64,000 nt of DNA from Neospora caninum Liverpool (Eukaryota; Apicomplexa; Conoidasida; Eucoccidiorida; Sarcocystidae). The DNA lies in the NCBI RefSeq assembly GCF_000208865.1, contig NC_018391.1:930001-994000 (forward strand), read 5' to 3'. The notes beneath the pieces are model-generated. The model was not told the origin of the DNA, did not search any database, and was given only the letters and a program-made list of their open reading frames with translations. Within the stretch, counting starts at the first letter, position 1. Each line of letters begins with the position of its first letter. The translations under genes were made by a program, and so were the position numbers. This document shows, piece by piece, positions 1-9,750 of the stretch.

Positions 1-99
1 CCGACTTTGTCTCGCCTTGCGACTTCCTCGACGAGCTCACGCGCCTCGGAGGCGGCACCAGTCTCAGCAGTGCGTTGTCGAGCACCCCAGACGTTTCGC
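1..99 (-). CDS. Possible partial internal exon at window edge
   Basis: Read on the minus strand, a pyrimidine-rich tract ends in CAAG directly before position 99. An open frame then runs to the window edge (RNVWGARQRTAETGAASEAR, then ELVEEVARRDKV). The Glu/Ala/Arg-rich, helix-like composition resembles coding sequence, and the acceptor is good. It would be an internal exon of a gene whose 3' part lies left of the window. I could not identify its upstream exon between 100 and 1183. No function can be assigned from 32 residues. Confidence 0.3.
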
Positions 100-1183
100 C
101 TTGAACAGGAAGATGGAGAACAAGGAGATGCAGAACACGAAGAACGAAGGAAAAAGACAGAGGGGAGAAGACGCGGAAGAGAGGCGACTCCATCAGGGGT
201 TGAATCAGAGGGAGGGAAGAACCGGGGGAAAAAATAACAGGTGATGGTGGCCAGGCGAGGCAGCACGTAGAAAGAGAAGAGAGAAAGGGGAGAGAAGAGA
301 AACACGAGAGAGAGAGAGAAGAGGGACTGTCGTGCAGGGGATGAACATTTGAAGGAAAGGCTGACAGAGGGTTTGTGTTTTGCGTGAGAGATGTAGATGC
401 TATGAGAGAAACAAGGCAGTAGGAGGTCGCTCGGCTGCGGAGGGTAAAAGCCGAGGCATCGCGAGGCACTCGATCATCCTTTTATCCCCCTCCAGTGACG
501 TAACGCTTTGACGCCACCCATGTGTGTCGTGGATAGAGCCTCCTTTCCTTGTGTCCATCTCGGATACGCAAGCGGAGACGGAGGTTTCGAACTCCCACTG
601 CTTGCCGAGGCATGGTGCATGCATGTTTTGGACTCACCGCTTACGGCTGTCTCCGCAGCAGCTACCAGGCAGGGTTTCAAAACCATTTGAAAAAGCATTT
701 GAAAAGAACCGTTGGGGCCCTAGGCAAGCTGACAGCTGCCTCAGCCGCACGCAAGCAAGAAACACTTTTTGATGTTTGTTGATGCAAAACGCAGAGGGCG
801 CAGCCACTGCACGCAGCGACTCTACTTTTTCTCGCGTTGTGCGAGGCAAATGCAGACACCTGACCTGAAGAACAAACAGGCAGCCGATAGGATGCGAGAG
901 CTGTTTATAAAGAGAACGCATGCAGCCGCGAAAAAGCTGGAGAGTTTCTTCAGGAAGATCCAGAGGCGTCTGGGCGGAAGCACCGCGAGAGGGCGATTGC
1001 CGCCGGAAGAGCGCGCAGGTGTAGGCAGGCGTCTGTTTGCCCCAAAAGATGAACGGCCCTGAGCGCCGCTGCAAGACCGGCGAGATGAAAAAGCGAGAGG
1101 GAGAAGAAGAGGCGAGAGGGAGACGAAGAAGCGAGAGTGGAAAGAAGGAAGGAGAAGACCGCGCTGGGGTGCTGACTCGTTGC
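100..1183. other. Flank between partial exon and YGGT gene
   Basis: This stretch holds no convincing exon. Purine-rich tracts on the plus strand (about 270-330) and a TGCATGC-like run near 614 are visible. It probably contains the 3' UTR of the YGGT gene and an intron or promoter of the gene at the left edge. Confidence 0.4.
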
Positions 1184-3433
1184 TCATTCAAGAGTCGCAA
1201 TGAGGCGAGCGAGGTAGTTTTCGGTCATCTCAAGAACGGCCCAGGCTGCGAATCCTGAGAGATCCATCGACGCAATCGAGGGGACGATGCGCTGAAGAAC
1301 AAAGAACATCGGAGAGAGCGAGAGAGCAAAGGCGTGCGAGGCAAAAACGCGGGAGCGACGAGTCGAGTGGCAAAGACTTGAAAACCAAGCAGACAAGAAG
1401 ATGGAGAACGAAAGGAGAGAAAACGAACAGCATCCCGAGAGCGATCTATGAGTCGTGTGTGCCGGCTAGCGCACCACACGGAGGTGGATGCTTCGGAGCC
1501 GTTTTCCTTCGGTTGTGGCGTCTGAAAGAAACGGTTATCCCTCCGTCCTCAGCCACTTGTTTTTCAAGGCGCCGAAACAGCAGATCCCGCTTACCGTGAA
1601 GATCGAAATGTACGTGTCGGTTGCTCGGTAAACGAAGGTGAAAGGCGGCAAATGAGGATTCACTTGCGGCAACCAGTCAAACAAATACCGGAGATACAGA
1701 AGAACCTTGAAGAACCTAAAAGGGGAAACGGGGGGATAAACACACCAGAAGGCAAACAGAGACAGACGATAACACCGAGCGTAAGCAACCCGAAAGAAGG
1801 AAGACGTTAGAAAAACCAAAAAGCGAATCCGGGAGAAACACGAGGGGGAGGAGTGAAGAAGACGTGAGAAAGCTAGGGGTTTCGGGGGAGCAAGGAATTG
1901 GCGAAGCGTGTGCATGTTTCGAGTGAAAAGAAGTGAGAAGCTGGCAGGTACGAGAACCCCCACCGAGGCCAACGTGAACAGAAAAGACGCAGGAGCGTTT
2001 TAAAACGAAAAACATGCAGTCCTTGGTTCGTGTCGCGCTTTACCAGCTGCAACTGGAGCAAAGGGACAGGCCTTTGATTCGCAGAGGAAAGAGGGGAAGC
2101 GAAGAAGGGGACATGCGAAACACGGAAACCCGCCAGAAGCAACACCTGGCGACGCAGAGAAAGGAGACAGTGTCTCTCTCATTCTCTTTGCAATTTACCT
2201 GATAAGATGGGAGGCTGCGAGGAAGAGAGGATGATGGTGAACGAGGAGGAGGTGGAGACACGGTTGCAGGAGAATGCGCAGTTCGCTGAGTTTCGTCACC
2301 AGGAGTCTCGCGGTTTGTGCGACGATAAGACGCGACTTGAGGGTGAGCCGCCTCGCTTTCTTCAGCAACTCCGCCTGCGTCTTCACGGCGGCGAGGAGCA
2401 GACGCGGGAGGTCCAGAGACACTCCAGAGGGAGGCTGAGAGGACGGTTTCTGCGCCTGGAAAAAGCCGCGAGAAAGCAGGCGAGTCCAAGCCCCTCGGAT
2501 ACGACGCATGCACGACGCAGGCGCGGAGAAAAAAGAGGAATCAGAGAAGGAAGTCGAAGCGAAGAGAGGCGGAGAAGACGGTGACTGGGGCGGGGTGAGA
2601 CGAAGGCTTCCAGAGAAACTGTGCCGGGGCAGAAGAGACACCGAGAAACTACTGCATCGAGAGGGAAGAATGGACGACGGACGGCTGCAAGACCCGGAGA
2701 AAGGCTGAGGAGAGAGAGAGAAACAAAAAGAGGAGACAGGCGAAGCGAAGAGACGAGAAGAGGAGAGAGATGAAGTGAAGAACGAGGAAGAAGAGAAGAA
2801 AGAGGAAGAAGAGAAGAAAGAGGAAGGAGAGAAGAAAGAGGAAGGAGAGAAGAAAGAGGAAGAAGAGAAGAAAGAGGAAGAAGAGAAGAAAGAGGAAGAA
2901 GAGAGTGAAGAAGGCAAAGAAGCAGTCTGTGCGCGAAGGAGAGACGAGAGGAAGAAAGGAGGAAGAGAGAACAGACGCGACGAAGAGCGCGAGGTCGGGG
3001 GCGAGACTCGGTGCGCAGAGTCCGCGTATGTCCGTCGGTTCTTATCGAAGTGAAAGGACGAATTTCTTGAGAAGGCGAAATGCGGGGAAGTACGGGGCCT
3101 TAAACCCCCGGCACGGGAGCGAGGCAGCGAGAGAGACGGGGAAGAGGCAGAAGGCTGGCCGCCACACGAGGCAGGACACGAGACAGCTGAGGCTAAGCGC
3201 GCGGGGGACACAGTCCCCAGAGCGGCCGCAGAGACAGGAGCTTGGCAGAGAAACAGGATGAGCAACAGAGCCCCTCCAGAGAGACCGCCGCTTCGACTGG
3301 AGGGAAAGGACACACTCGAAAGAGCATTTCGATCTCTCGCCCCGTGGCTGCCTTCGCGAGGGAAAACGCGAGGCGAGCTCGGCGGCCGGACAAGGCCCCT
3401 CGTTTCTGCTCCCCTGAGCCTCCCTTCCTCCAT
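1184..3433 (-). CDS. YGGT/Ycf19-family membrane protein, probably apicoplast-targeted
   Basis: Three exons on the minus strand join in phase: 3433-2199 (donor GTAAAT), 1715-1595 (acceptor TTTTAG, donor GTAAGC) and 1291-1184. They give 487 residues. Exons 2 and 3 encode a recognisable YGGT unit: two hydrophobic helices around YLRYLFDWLPQVNPHLPPF (residues about 413-440), then TDTYISIF and RIVPSIASMDLSGFAAW. This matches the family pattern of a first helix ending W-x-P-x-[IV]-N-x-x-x-P-F, followed by P-[YF] and R-x-[IV]-P-x-[IL]-x-x-[IM]-D-[LF]-S. YGGT/Ycf19 proteins are plastid or bacterial envelope proteins linked to membrane organisation and division. Only one unit is present. The long N-terminus (about 370 residues) has a hydrophobic signal at 51-72 followed by a Ser/Arg-rich stretch, as in bipartite apicoplast leaders. 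A tandem FFSSSS repeat lies at about 178-222. It is divergent from the ClpR gene. Family assignment is firm; the start codon and plastid location are inferred. Confidence 0.82.
2780..2900 (-). repeat. 18-bp coding tandem repeat (FFSSSS)
   Basis: About seven copies of an 18-bp purine-rich unit on the plus strand encode FFSSSS or FFSPSS on the minus strand, inside the leader/linker of the YGGT protein. Confidence 0.75.
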
Positions 3434-3664
3434 TCTTTCTTGCCTCTTCTTCTCGCTCTTCCGTCTCCTCGTTTTCCGTCTTCTCGTTCTTCTTCCTGTC
3501 CTTCTCGTTCTTCTTCCTGTCCTTCTCGTTCTTGTTGTGCTTCCCTTTTCGTAACATGAATATATATATATATATGCCGTCTAGGTACGGAGGAATATGT
3601 ATGGGGACAAGTGTGTGCCTTTACTACACAAGATCATATGAGAGAAGGTGCAGAGATGCATCTA

Positions 3665-3731
<67 letters not shown>

Positions 3732-4735
3732 GTATGTATATATATATATATATGTATGTATGCACTATGTATGTATGTATGTATGTATGTATGACTGCAG
3801 TTGATACAACACTGTTTGAGTACTCTGCACTGCTTCCATGTGCAGAGATAAAGGTTTGAACGGGGAGAGGACGGTTTAAAAGCGGTGATGGTGAACAGAG
3901 GTGAGGGCAAGACCGGAAGGAAGAGGGGTAAAGAGAGAAAAGGAAGAAGATACAGATAAGTGAAGAGGCGGAATCGAAAGAAGACAAAAAAGTAGATACA
4001 CTTCGTCACAAGATCCTCAGCTGCTGCGAATATGAGAGTCTCTCGCCGCGGCGCATGTCGCGGTGGCAAAGCCCAGAAAAGAGAATGGACGCCGCAACGC
4101 ACACAGGAAGGAAGTGTCTCTTCTCCAAGAAGAAAAACGTTTCTCCCTAGTTGCCATCGTTTTGCATCTCTCATTCTTCAGTCTCTCTGTTCCAGAGAGA
4201 CGAGAAAAAGATTTCCGACCAGCGCGCTGTCGTCGCGCATGCCGACACAACACCCAGTGGTGTGTCTTGCACACAACACGGGAAAACGCTGCCGGCTTGT
4301 GAAAAGAAAGAGACTGTCTCTTTCTTCTTTTCTACGCCTTTTCTTATGTGAAGTACCCATTTTCTTCTTTGAGTGCGTCTTCTCTCCCCTTTCCGCCGAA
4401 CTGTCGGGGGATCCTGATTCGGAGAGGACGGGCTGTTGACCTCGAGAGACACGGATACCCTTCCTTCGCTTCGTGTCTCCTGGTTCGTTTCCCCTCCTTT
4501 TCCTTCTGCCTCTTGATTCCTTTCTCTACCATCTGGCTTTCACCTCCGTTTTCTTTCAGCGTCTCCCTTTTTTCTCCTGTCCTTCGTCCCTCCTTTTCCA
4601 GTAAACACCGTCTCCCTCTACCTTTCGGACTTCGGCTTGAAATTGAATCCGCGGCGTTCTTCTCTCCTCTCTCTATCCCCCGGGTGGTTTGTTTTGAAAG
4701 ATCTTCTTTGACTGGGAACTTCTTTCCTCTGGACA
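3434..4735. promoter_or_regulatory. Shared divergent 5' region of two apicoplast genes
   Basis: This 1.3-kb interval separates the start codons of the YGGT gene (minus) and the ClpR gene (plus), so it must hold both promoters and 5' UTRs. It contains a TA run (3560-3577) and a long TA/TATG microsatellite (3661-3793). No TATA box or specific factor site can be assigned with confidence. Confidence 0.5.
3661..3793. repeat. TA / TATG microsatellite
   Basis: Alternating TA dinucleotides are interspersed with TATG and GTAT tetranucleotides. This is an almost perfect alternating pyrimidine-purine tract of about 130 bp, able to form cruciform or Z-like structure. The [13 protein letters not shown] open frames across it are artefacts of the repeat. 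Confidence 0.95.
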
Positions 4736-5649
4736 ATGAAATACTCTCGTCCCGCTCTTCGCCGTTCAGTCCTTCTGTGTCTGGTCTTGTATTCTCTCTC
4801 AGCCGGCCCAGCGTTGTCCTCTCGTCTCTCGCTTTCTCAGGCTCTCTCTTCGTTTCCTCTTTCCTCCGGAGGAGCAGAAAGGCCCACAACGTCTCCAGTC
4901 CCCCCCGTGTACTTCTCTATCCAACCGCGTCTTATCGCCTCGTGCAAGCGGATTTCTCTTCCGTCGTTTGCTCTCCCTCCGTTGTCGCAGCGGCCTCTCT
5001 CGCCCTCCCCCCCTCTCGGTTCTCCTCGCCCTAGCCCATCCACCTCTTCTCCTTTGTTTCCTTTCCCCTCTTTTTCTTCTTCGTCCACCTCTCCTTCCTC
5101 TTCGTCCTGCGTCTATGCTCTGCCGTCCTTACTCACGTCTGTTCCGACAGCCCCGGGTGCGCTGTCGCGCGGTTCTCCCTCCTTTCGTTTCGCTTCTGTC
5201 TCTTTCCCCCGTCGCCGATCCGTTTCTTTCTCCCCGCGTGTCTCGACCCGGCGGTCGAGGGTCTCCTCTTTTTTTCGGGATTTTCCTCCTTCCACTCTCT
5301 GCCAGAAATCTGCGCTCTCCGCTGCCGCCCGGAACTTTCCGCGCTCAATCGACGATCGTGTACGCTGTCTCTGGCCTTCTTAGAGAGCGAAAAAGCGAGG
5401 CTCGTCCCTGCCTTGCGTTCAGCTTCTCGTGCGCCTCGTTTCCGTTCAGGCGTACAACTATAGAAGCGACAAACAGTCAGACACACAGAGATAGAGAGAG
5501 ATCCAGGGGTAGAGATATTGGCAGAGAGATTAAGACCGATGGGACGAGAGAGTCAGAGAGAGAGACATAGAGATAGAGGGTGAGAGGAAGTGTCCGAGAG
5601 CGATGCACGCTGCAACGCACCTATAAAAACTTATACATATTATATATAT

Positions 5650-5693
<44 letters not shown>

Positions 5694-8647
5694 CGAGAGT
5701 CCGCTGTAGGCAGACGTACACAGATGTCCCGTTGTGAAGACACAGGAAGGTAGGTATCTCTGTAGAAGCAGATATCGCCGGAGTCAGTTAGATGGACTGT
5801 GGTCGGATGCAGAGGAACGTGCAATGGACGAAAGATTCATGGACGAGTTAAAAGTGGATATAGGCATGTCGAGCCAACGCTAGACGCGGGTAGAGGGAGG
5901 TATATATATATATATATATATATATAATTATATTCGTATATATGTAGAGTTCATTTGTATATGTAAATATACACACTTGTTGGCCTCTCCCCCTTTCTGG
6001 TTCTATTTAAATGGCGAGCGAGTGACGTAGATGCAAAGTAAAGAGAAACTTTCTTGCGTTCGTTGCCCGACTGTCTTGCATACGCTTTTCATTCAGCCTC
6101 TCTATCGCGAAGGCAAGCGCGAAGGGGAGCGTGAAGAGGCGGCTGACGACGAAGAGACATGGAGAGGAGTCGGGGAGTTCGCAGATGTCCTGGGCATCCC
6201 CAGAACCCGGTGAGGAAAAAGAAGAAAACAAGGGAGATGAGGAGAGGAAGTATAAAGAGAGAGAAGAAGGGGTACTTCCTGTCCTCGGGGCGGATTCATA
6301 TCTCTCCACAACCAGCTTCTTCTTACGTCCTACCCCTGAGATCTATAATCGTTTTTCAATCATGTCGTCTTCGACAGGGTATATATATAGCATATTATTG
6401 ATGCATCTATAAGCATATATTTATGCATTTAAATCCGTATAGTTACGTATCTAGATGCATGCATATGCCTGTTGGCTGATCTCTGTATTTGGATGCTTCT
6501 CTGTATTTGAGGTGAGGGCGTCTGTTGGTGGCGAGGTGTTATGTTCTGTGACGCGTTTGATAAAGTTTTTTGGCAACACATCGCGCACACGTGGCGAGTG
6601 TTTTTCTGTTTAATTTTTCCCGTTTTTTCAGATTCCTTCACTTCGCCTCGCCGTTCACTCCCGCGGCCGGTGAGGCCCTCGCGCAAGAGCTTCTCGCCCT
6701 CCAAGCTGACGCCTCGGGACTTCCTCTCTGTGTCTGCATAAATTCTTCTGGTGGGCGCAGAGCCAGCCGGCCACAGCAGCGAGAGAAAAGCGAATAAAAG
6801 CGGATCTTCGTGACAGAGAGAGAAGAGGGGACAGGGGGGGAAGCGAGGAAGGAGAGGAGCGAAAGACTCAGCAAAGGAAGAGAGGGGAACTATCACGAAC
6901 GGAAGAGAGGCGAGGGAGAGAAGAGAGGAGGGAGAGCGGAGAAGAAAGAGAGAACGAGTTGATGATGGAACAGTTCTTCCGTGTCTCTCATGGCGATCGC
7001 GAGGCTCGCTGGTGCTTCCGGAGGCAGGAGACGGAAGCGCATGGCGAGTGTAAAACAAGCAAAAAGGGGACAGAGCGACAGCACAGACAGAGACACAGAG
7101 AGAGAGAGAAACCCTCAAAGGCAGCTCTAGAAAGAAAAAAAGAAAACGACGCAGAACGCCTGGCGAGGTTGCCGAACTGCTGCTTTGGTAACCCAGAGCG
7201 AACTGCTTGCTCTCTTTATCTGTTTTCTGAAACGCTTGTCTCCTCATCTTGGTGTCTCCTGTCTTCTTTCGGAGTCCCCGTCTCCGGCGCTCGCCGCGCC
7301 TTTCCCGGCGTCTCCGGTTCGTCGTCTGGGAGTCTCCGTTCTGTGCCCCTATCTTGATCCTTCCTCTGTCATCTTTTGCTTTCGACTCTGCTGTCTCTCC
7401 TCGTTTTTGATGTCTTTTGCTCTCTCAGGCAGCGAATCGCTCGGCGACGGCAGTCTCGTTTCCCCCTTCGACACAGAGTGGCAGCCTGCCGTCGCTCTCC
7501 TCAGAGGCCGTGCTCTCTCTGTCACTCCGTCCCCTTCTTGCCCCGACCTCTCTTCTCCTTCGTCAGTTCTATCCTCTCTTCCATCCTCTCTTCCGTCTTC
7601 TTTTTCATCCTCTCTTCCGTCTTCTTTTTCATCCTCTCTTCCGTCTTCTTTTCCGTCTGGATCCGCTCCTTCGCGTGCATCGCACGCGCCCTCGCCGCCT
7701 TTCTGTGCGACGGTCGCTGTTGGTCTGGCCTGGGGAACGGCGGCGCTGCTCCTCGCCTGCGGCACGCGCGGCTTCCGAGCGGCGACTCGGAACGCGAGGT
7801 GAGTTTCACCGGATTTCAAGCGTCCGCGAATATTTGCATCCGATATTCCAAGAAATAGGCCAAGACGGCCGGGAATCCTCTCACGCGCATCAAAGCGGCA
7901 AGGGCCCAAGGCGACGCAATCCACACACACACACAGCGCGGTCGTGCCTAAAATCCGCGTTTTTCAAACTCATGTGCATGCGTGGTCCAACCGCATTCAC
8001 GGCGTCGAGCAAACGAGGGCTACCGTGAGAGAGGCGCGTGCGCGCATCGTCAAACTTCCCGTGGGTTCCCTTCGCAGCCGTCTCCTCTGTGACTCACAAG
8101 CCTTTTCCACTCGGCGAGCGAAGCCCCGACACGATTCCTTTCGTCGCGCGTCGTGCTGTGTTTGCCGCAGCATCGCCCTGCGCTTTCCGCGCGTCTCTCT
8201 CGGGCAAGGAAAAACCGCTGAACTCCGGAGCCGCGCGGAGGCTGTCCTCTCTGGCCAGCGCGCGCAGGCGGAACTTCTCGCGTCTTTGCTGGGAAACGCG
8301 GAAAAGGAAAAGAAACGAGAAGGCGGTGAAAACGAGGCGCAAACCGAATCGAGGACATCGGACTCGAACGCGACCGTCTCCGACCTTCTTCGCCTCATGA
8401 GAAAAGGCGCCTTTCTCACGCCTGAGGAGGCGCAGGATCTGGGCATCATTGACCATGTAAGAAACCTCAAAAGGACAGGGAACAAAACGGTCTGTGGTTC
8501 TCTGAACAAAGGCGCCACGAATTCGCGAAGCAAACAGCATCTGCTATTGTCCATATTTCGGGGGTTTTTTTGTGTCGCTCTCTGCGCGTTGACTCGACTC
8601 TGCCAGTGTCTTCCCAGGCGTGTTGCATCTTGATGGCTGTGCCGTAG
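4736..8647 (+). CDS. ClpR: ClpR-like, catalytically dead ClpP-fold subunit, probably apicoplast
   Basis: Six exons fit in phase: 4736-5359, 6097-6209, 6632-6750, 7429-7798, 8171-8456 and 8618-8647, giving 513 residues. The first donor (GTACGC) and the tiny last exon are the weakest calls. Residues 1-30 are a signal peptide (LLCLVLYSLSAGPAL core), followed by a Ser/Arg/Pro-rich transit-like region to about 208. The ClpP fold is clear: FLHFASPFTPAAGEALAQEL, then CINSSGG (about 280-286), VAVGLAWGTAALLLACGTRG (381-400), a helix with LRSRAEAVL, and FLTPEEAQDLGIIDH (490-504). All three catalytic residues are replaced. The Ser of G-x-A-x-S is Gly388, the His of M-I-H-Q-P is Arg413, and the Asp-equivalent is Leu484. 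This matches the inactive ClpR partner that joins ClpP rings in apicoplasts and cyanobacteria. A Ser/Pro-rich insertion (about 313-375) sits just before the nucleophile strand. A working ClpP subunit must be encoded elsewhere. Confidence 0.85.
5641..5693. repeat. TA/GATA microsatellite in ClpR intron 1
   Basis: A short TA run passes into about eleven GATA tetranucleotides. It lies in the first predicted intron of the ClpR gene. Confidence 0.95.
5901..5926. repeat. TA dinucleotide repeat in ClpR intron 1
   Basis: A run of about thirteen TA dinucleotides lies in the same predicted intron as the GATA repeat. Confidence 0.9.
7565..7660 (+). repeat. 24-bp coding repeat in ClpR insertion
   Basis: A pyrimidine-rich 24-bp unit (TCCTCTCTTCCGTCTTCTTT core) repeats about four times. 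It encodes SSLPSSFS inside the low-complexity loop of the ClpR protein. Confidence 0.75.
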
Positions 8648-8889
8648 CACCGACGCATACATCATGGCGCTCCATCGGCTTCTTTCCTCGCCTCGCTTGC
8701 GCCGTTTGTCATTGTTTGCCTCGCCTGTGCCCCGCCCGGGTCTTGCTCAGAGGCTCTGTGTCTCCCCTTGACGCACACCTGTCGTTTAGCCACACACGCA
8801 TCCCGTGGTGATATACCTAGATCGAAGGAGCTCTATAAGGGTTCCTAGACAGGCATATTTAAAACGACCTGTTCTAGCTAGGAAAGATC
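8648..8889. other. 3' flank of ClpR gene
   Basis: No gene is seen here. The interval separates the predicted ClpR stop from the end of the candidate minus-strand exon and probably carries both 3' UTRs. Confidence 0.4.
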
Positions 8890-9086
8890 TCACACTTTCG
8901 TCATCTCGTTCGCGTCCTTGCGCATTCGACGACGATGCGTCGCTTGCTCGTCCCCTCTCTGGAGCTTCTGGATAGCGACATCGTCTGTGGCGCTGTTTCT
9001 CAGCGCCTGTCTCTTAATCTCGTCTGCGGGCTCTTGTTTGCTGCTTGCATCTGTTTTCGCTGTCGATTTCTCCTTATCGCAATTCA
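8890..9086 (-). CDS. Candidate last exon of an unrecognised minus-strand gene
   Basis: On the minus strand a strong acceptor (TTTTATTTCCCCAG) precedes position 9086. The open frame that follows is charged and helix-like: NCDKEKSTAKTDASSKQEPA, then DEIKRQALRNSATDDVAIQK and LQRGDEQATHRRRMRKDANE, ending with a stop at 8890. The composition is unlike the surrounding pyrimidine-rich DNA. Upstream on the same strand, a separate acidic frame (about 9320-9621, rich in EEE and DDDE) could belong to the same gene, but I found no clear splice join. The 5' part would lie in or beyond the assembly gap. It may instead be a chance frame. Confidence 0.3.
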
Positions 9087-9650
9087 CTGGGGAAATAAAA
9101 CGTTCCCCGCTGCCTCGTCTGCTCTTTTTTCTGATGCTCCTGATGCCGCCAGATTCTCTAATTGATCGACACCGGAAATTCCCCCTGCCTCTCCCAGCGC
9201 GCATGCAACCCACGCAGATCGCTCAGCAACCGAGCGAAAGACGTGCGGTTCCTTCTACCTCTCTGTTTCTTTGTCATCGCCTTCTTACCCGCCGTCTTCG
9301 TCTTTTCGTTCTCTTCATTTAATTCGTCTTCTTCCTCTGTTTTGATGATTTCGCCTCGTCCACTTCATCATCATCGTGGTCTCCCCGTACGTCTCTCTCT
9401 AATTCTTCCTCTTCTCCCTCTTCTTCGTGCTCCTCTTCGCCTTCCTTCTCGTCTTTCTCTTCTGCCTCTACTTTACCATCATCGTTGTCTTCTTTCTCTT
9501 CTCTCGCTGCGTCACTCTCCCCTCTTCTATGCTCTTTACGAATCTTCGCCGTTTCCGCTCCCAGCCAAGAAACGCCACGCCCGTCGCGCCTCTCCTCGGG
9601 GAGCCTGCGGCACGTTCCCACTGTCTCCGTCCTTTTCTCCCCCCCCCCCA
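9087..9650. other. Pyrimidine-rich region before assembly gap
   Basis: The plus strand becomes steadily richer in CTT and TTC towards the gap and ends in a C run at 9642-9649. The minus strand is open as an acidic peptide between 9319 and 9621. No exon is firmly supported. Confidence 0.4.
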
Positions 9651-9750
9651 NNNNNNNNNNNNNNNNNNNNNNNNNNNNNNNNNNNNNNNNNNNNNNNNNN
9701 NNNNNNNNNNNNNNNNNNNNNNNNNNNNNNNNNNNNNNNNNNNNNNNNNN
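9651..9750. other. Assembly gap (100 N)
   Basis: Exactly 100 undetermined bases, probably a scaffold join of conventional length. It adjoins a C run and the minisatellite, so the true missing length is unknown and is probably more repeat. Confidence 0.99.

Noticed and set aside
634..1200. 188-codon minus-strand frame after the YGGT stop
   Set aside because: Composition is typical of translated UTR and purine tracts; it overlaps the YGGT end and shows no domain.
3532..3859. IYIY/MYVC-type open frames
   Set aside because: Translation of a TA/TATG microsatellite.
4348..5034. 228-codon plus-strand frame with hydrophobic stretches
   Set aside because: It overlaps the ClpR first exon in another frame and is Ser/Phe/Pro-rich pyrimidine translation of the 5' UTR.
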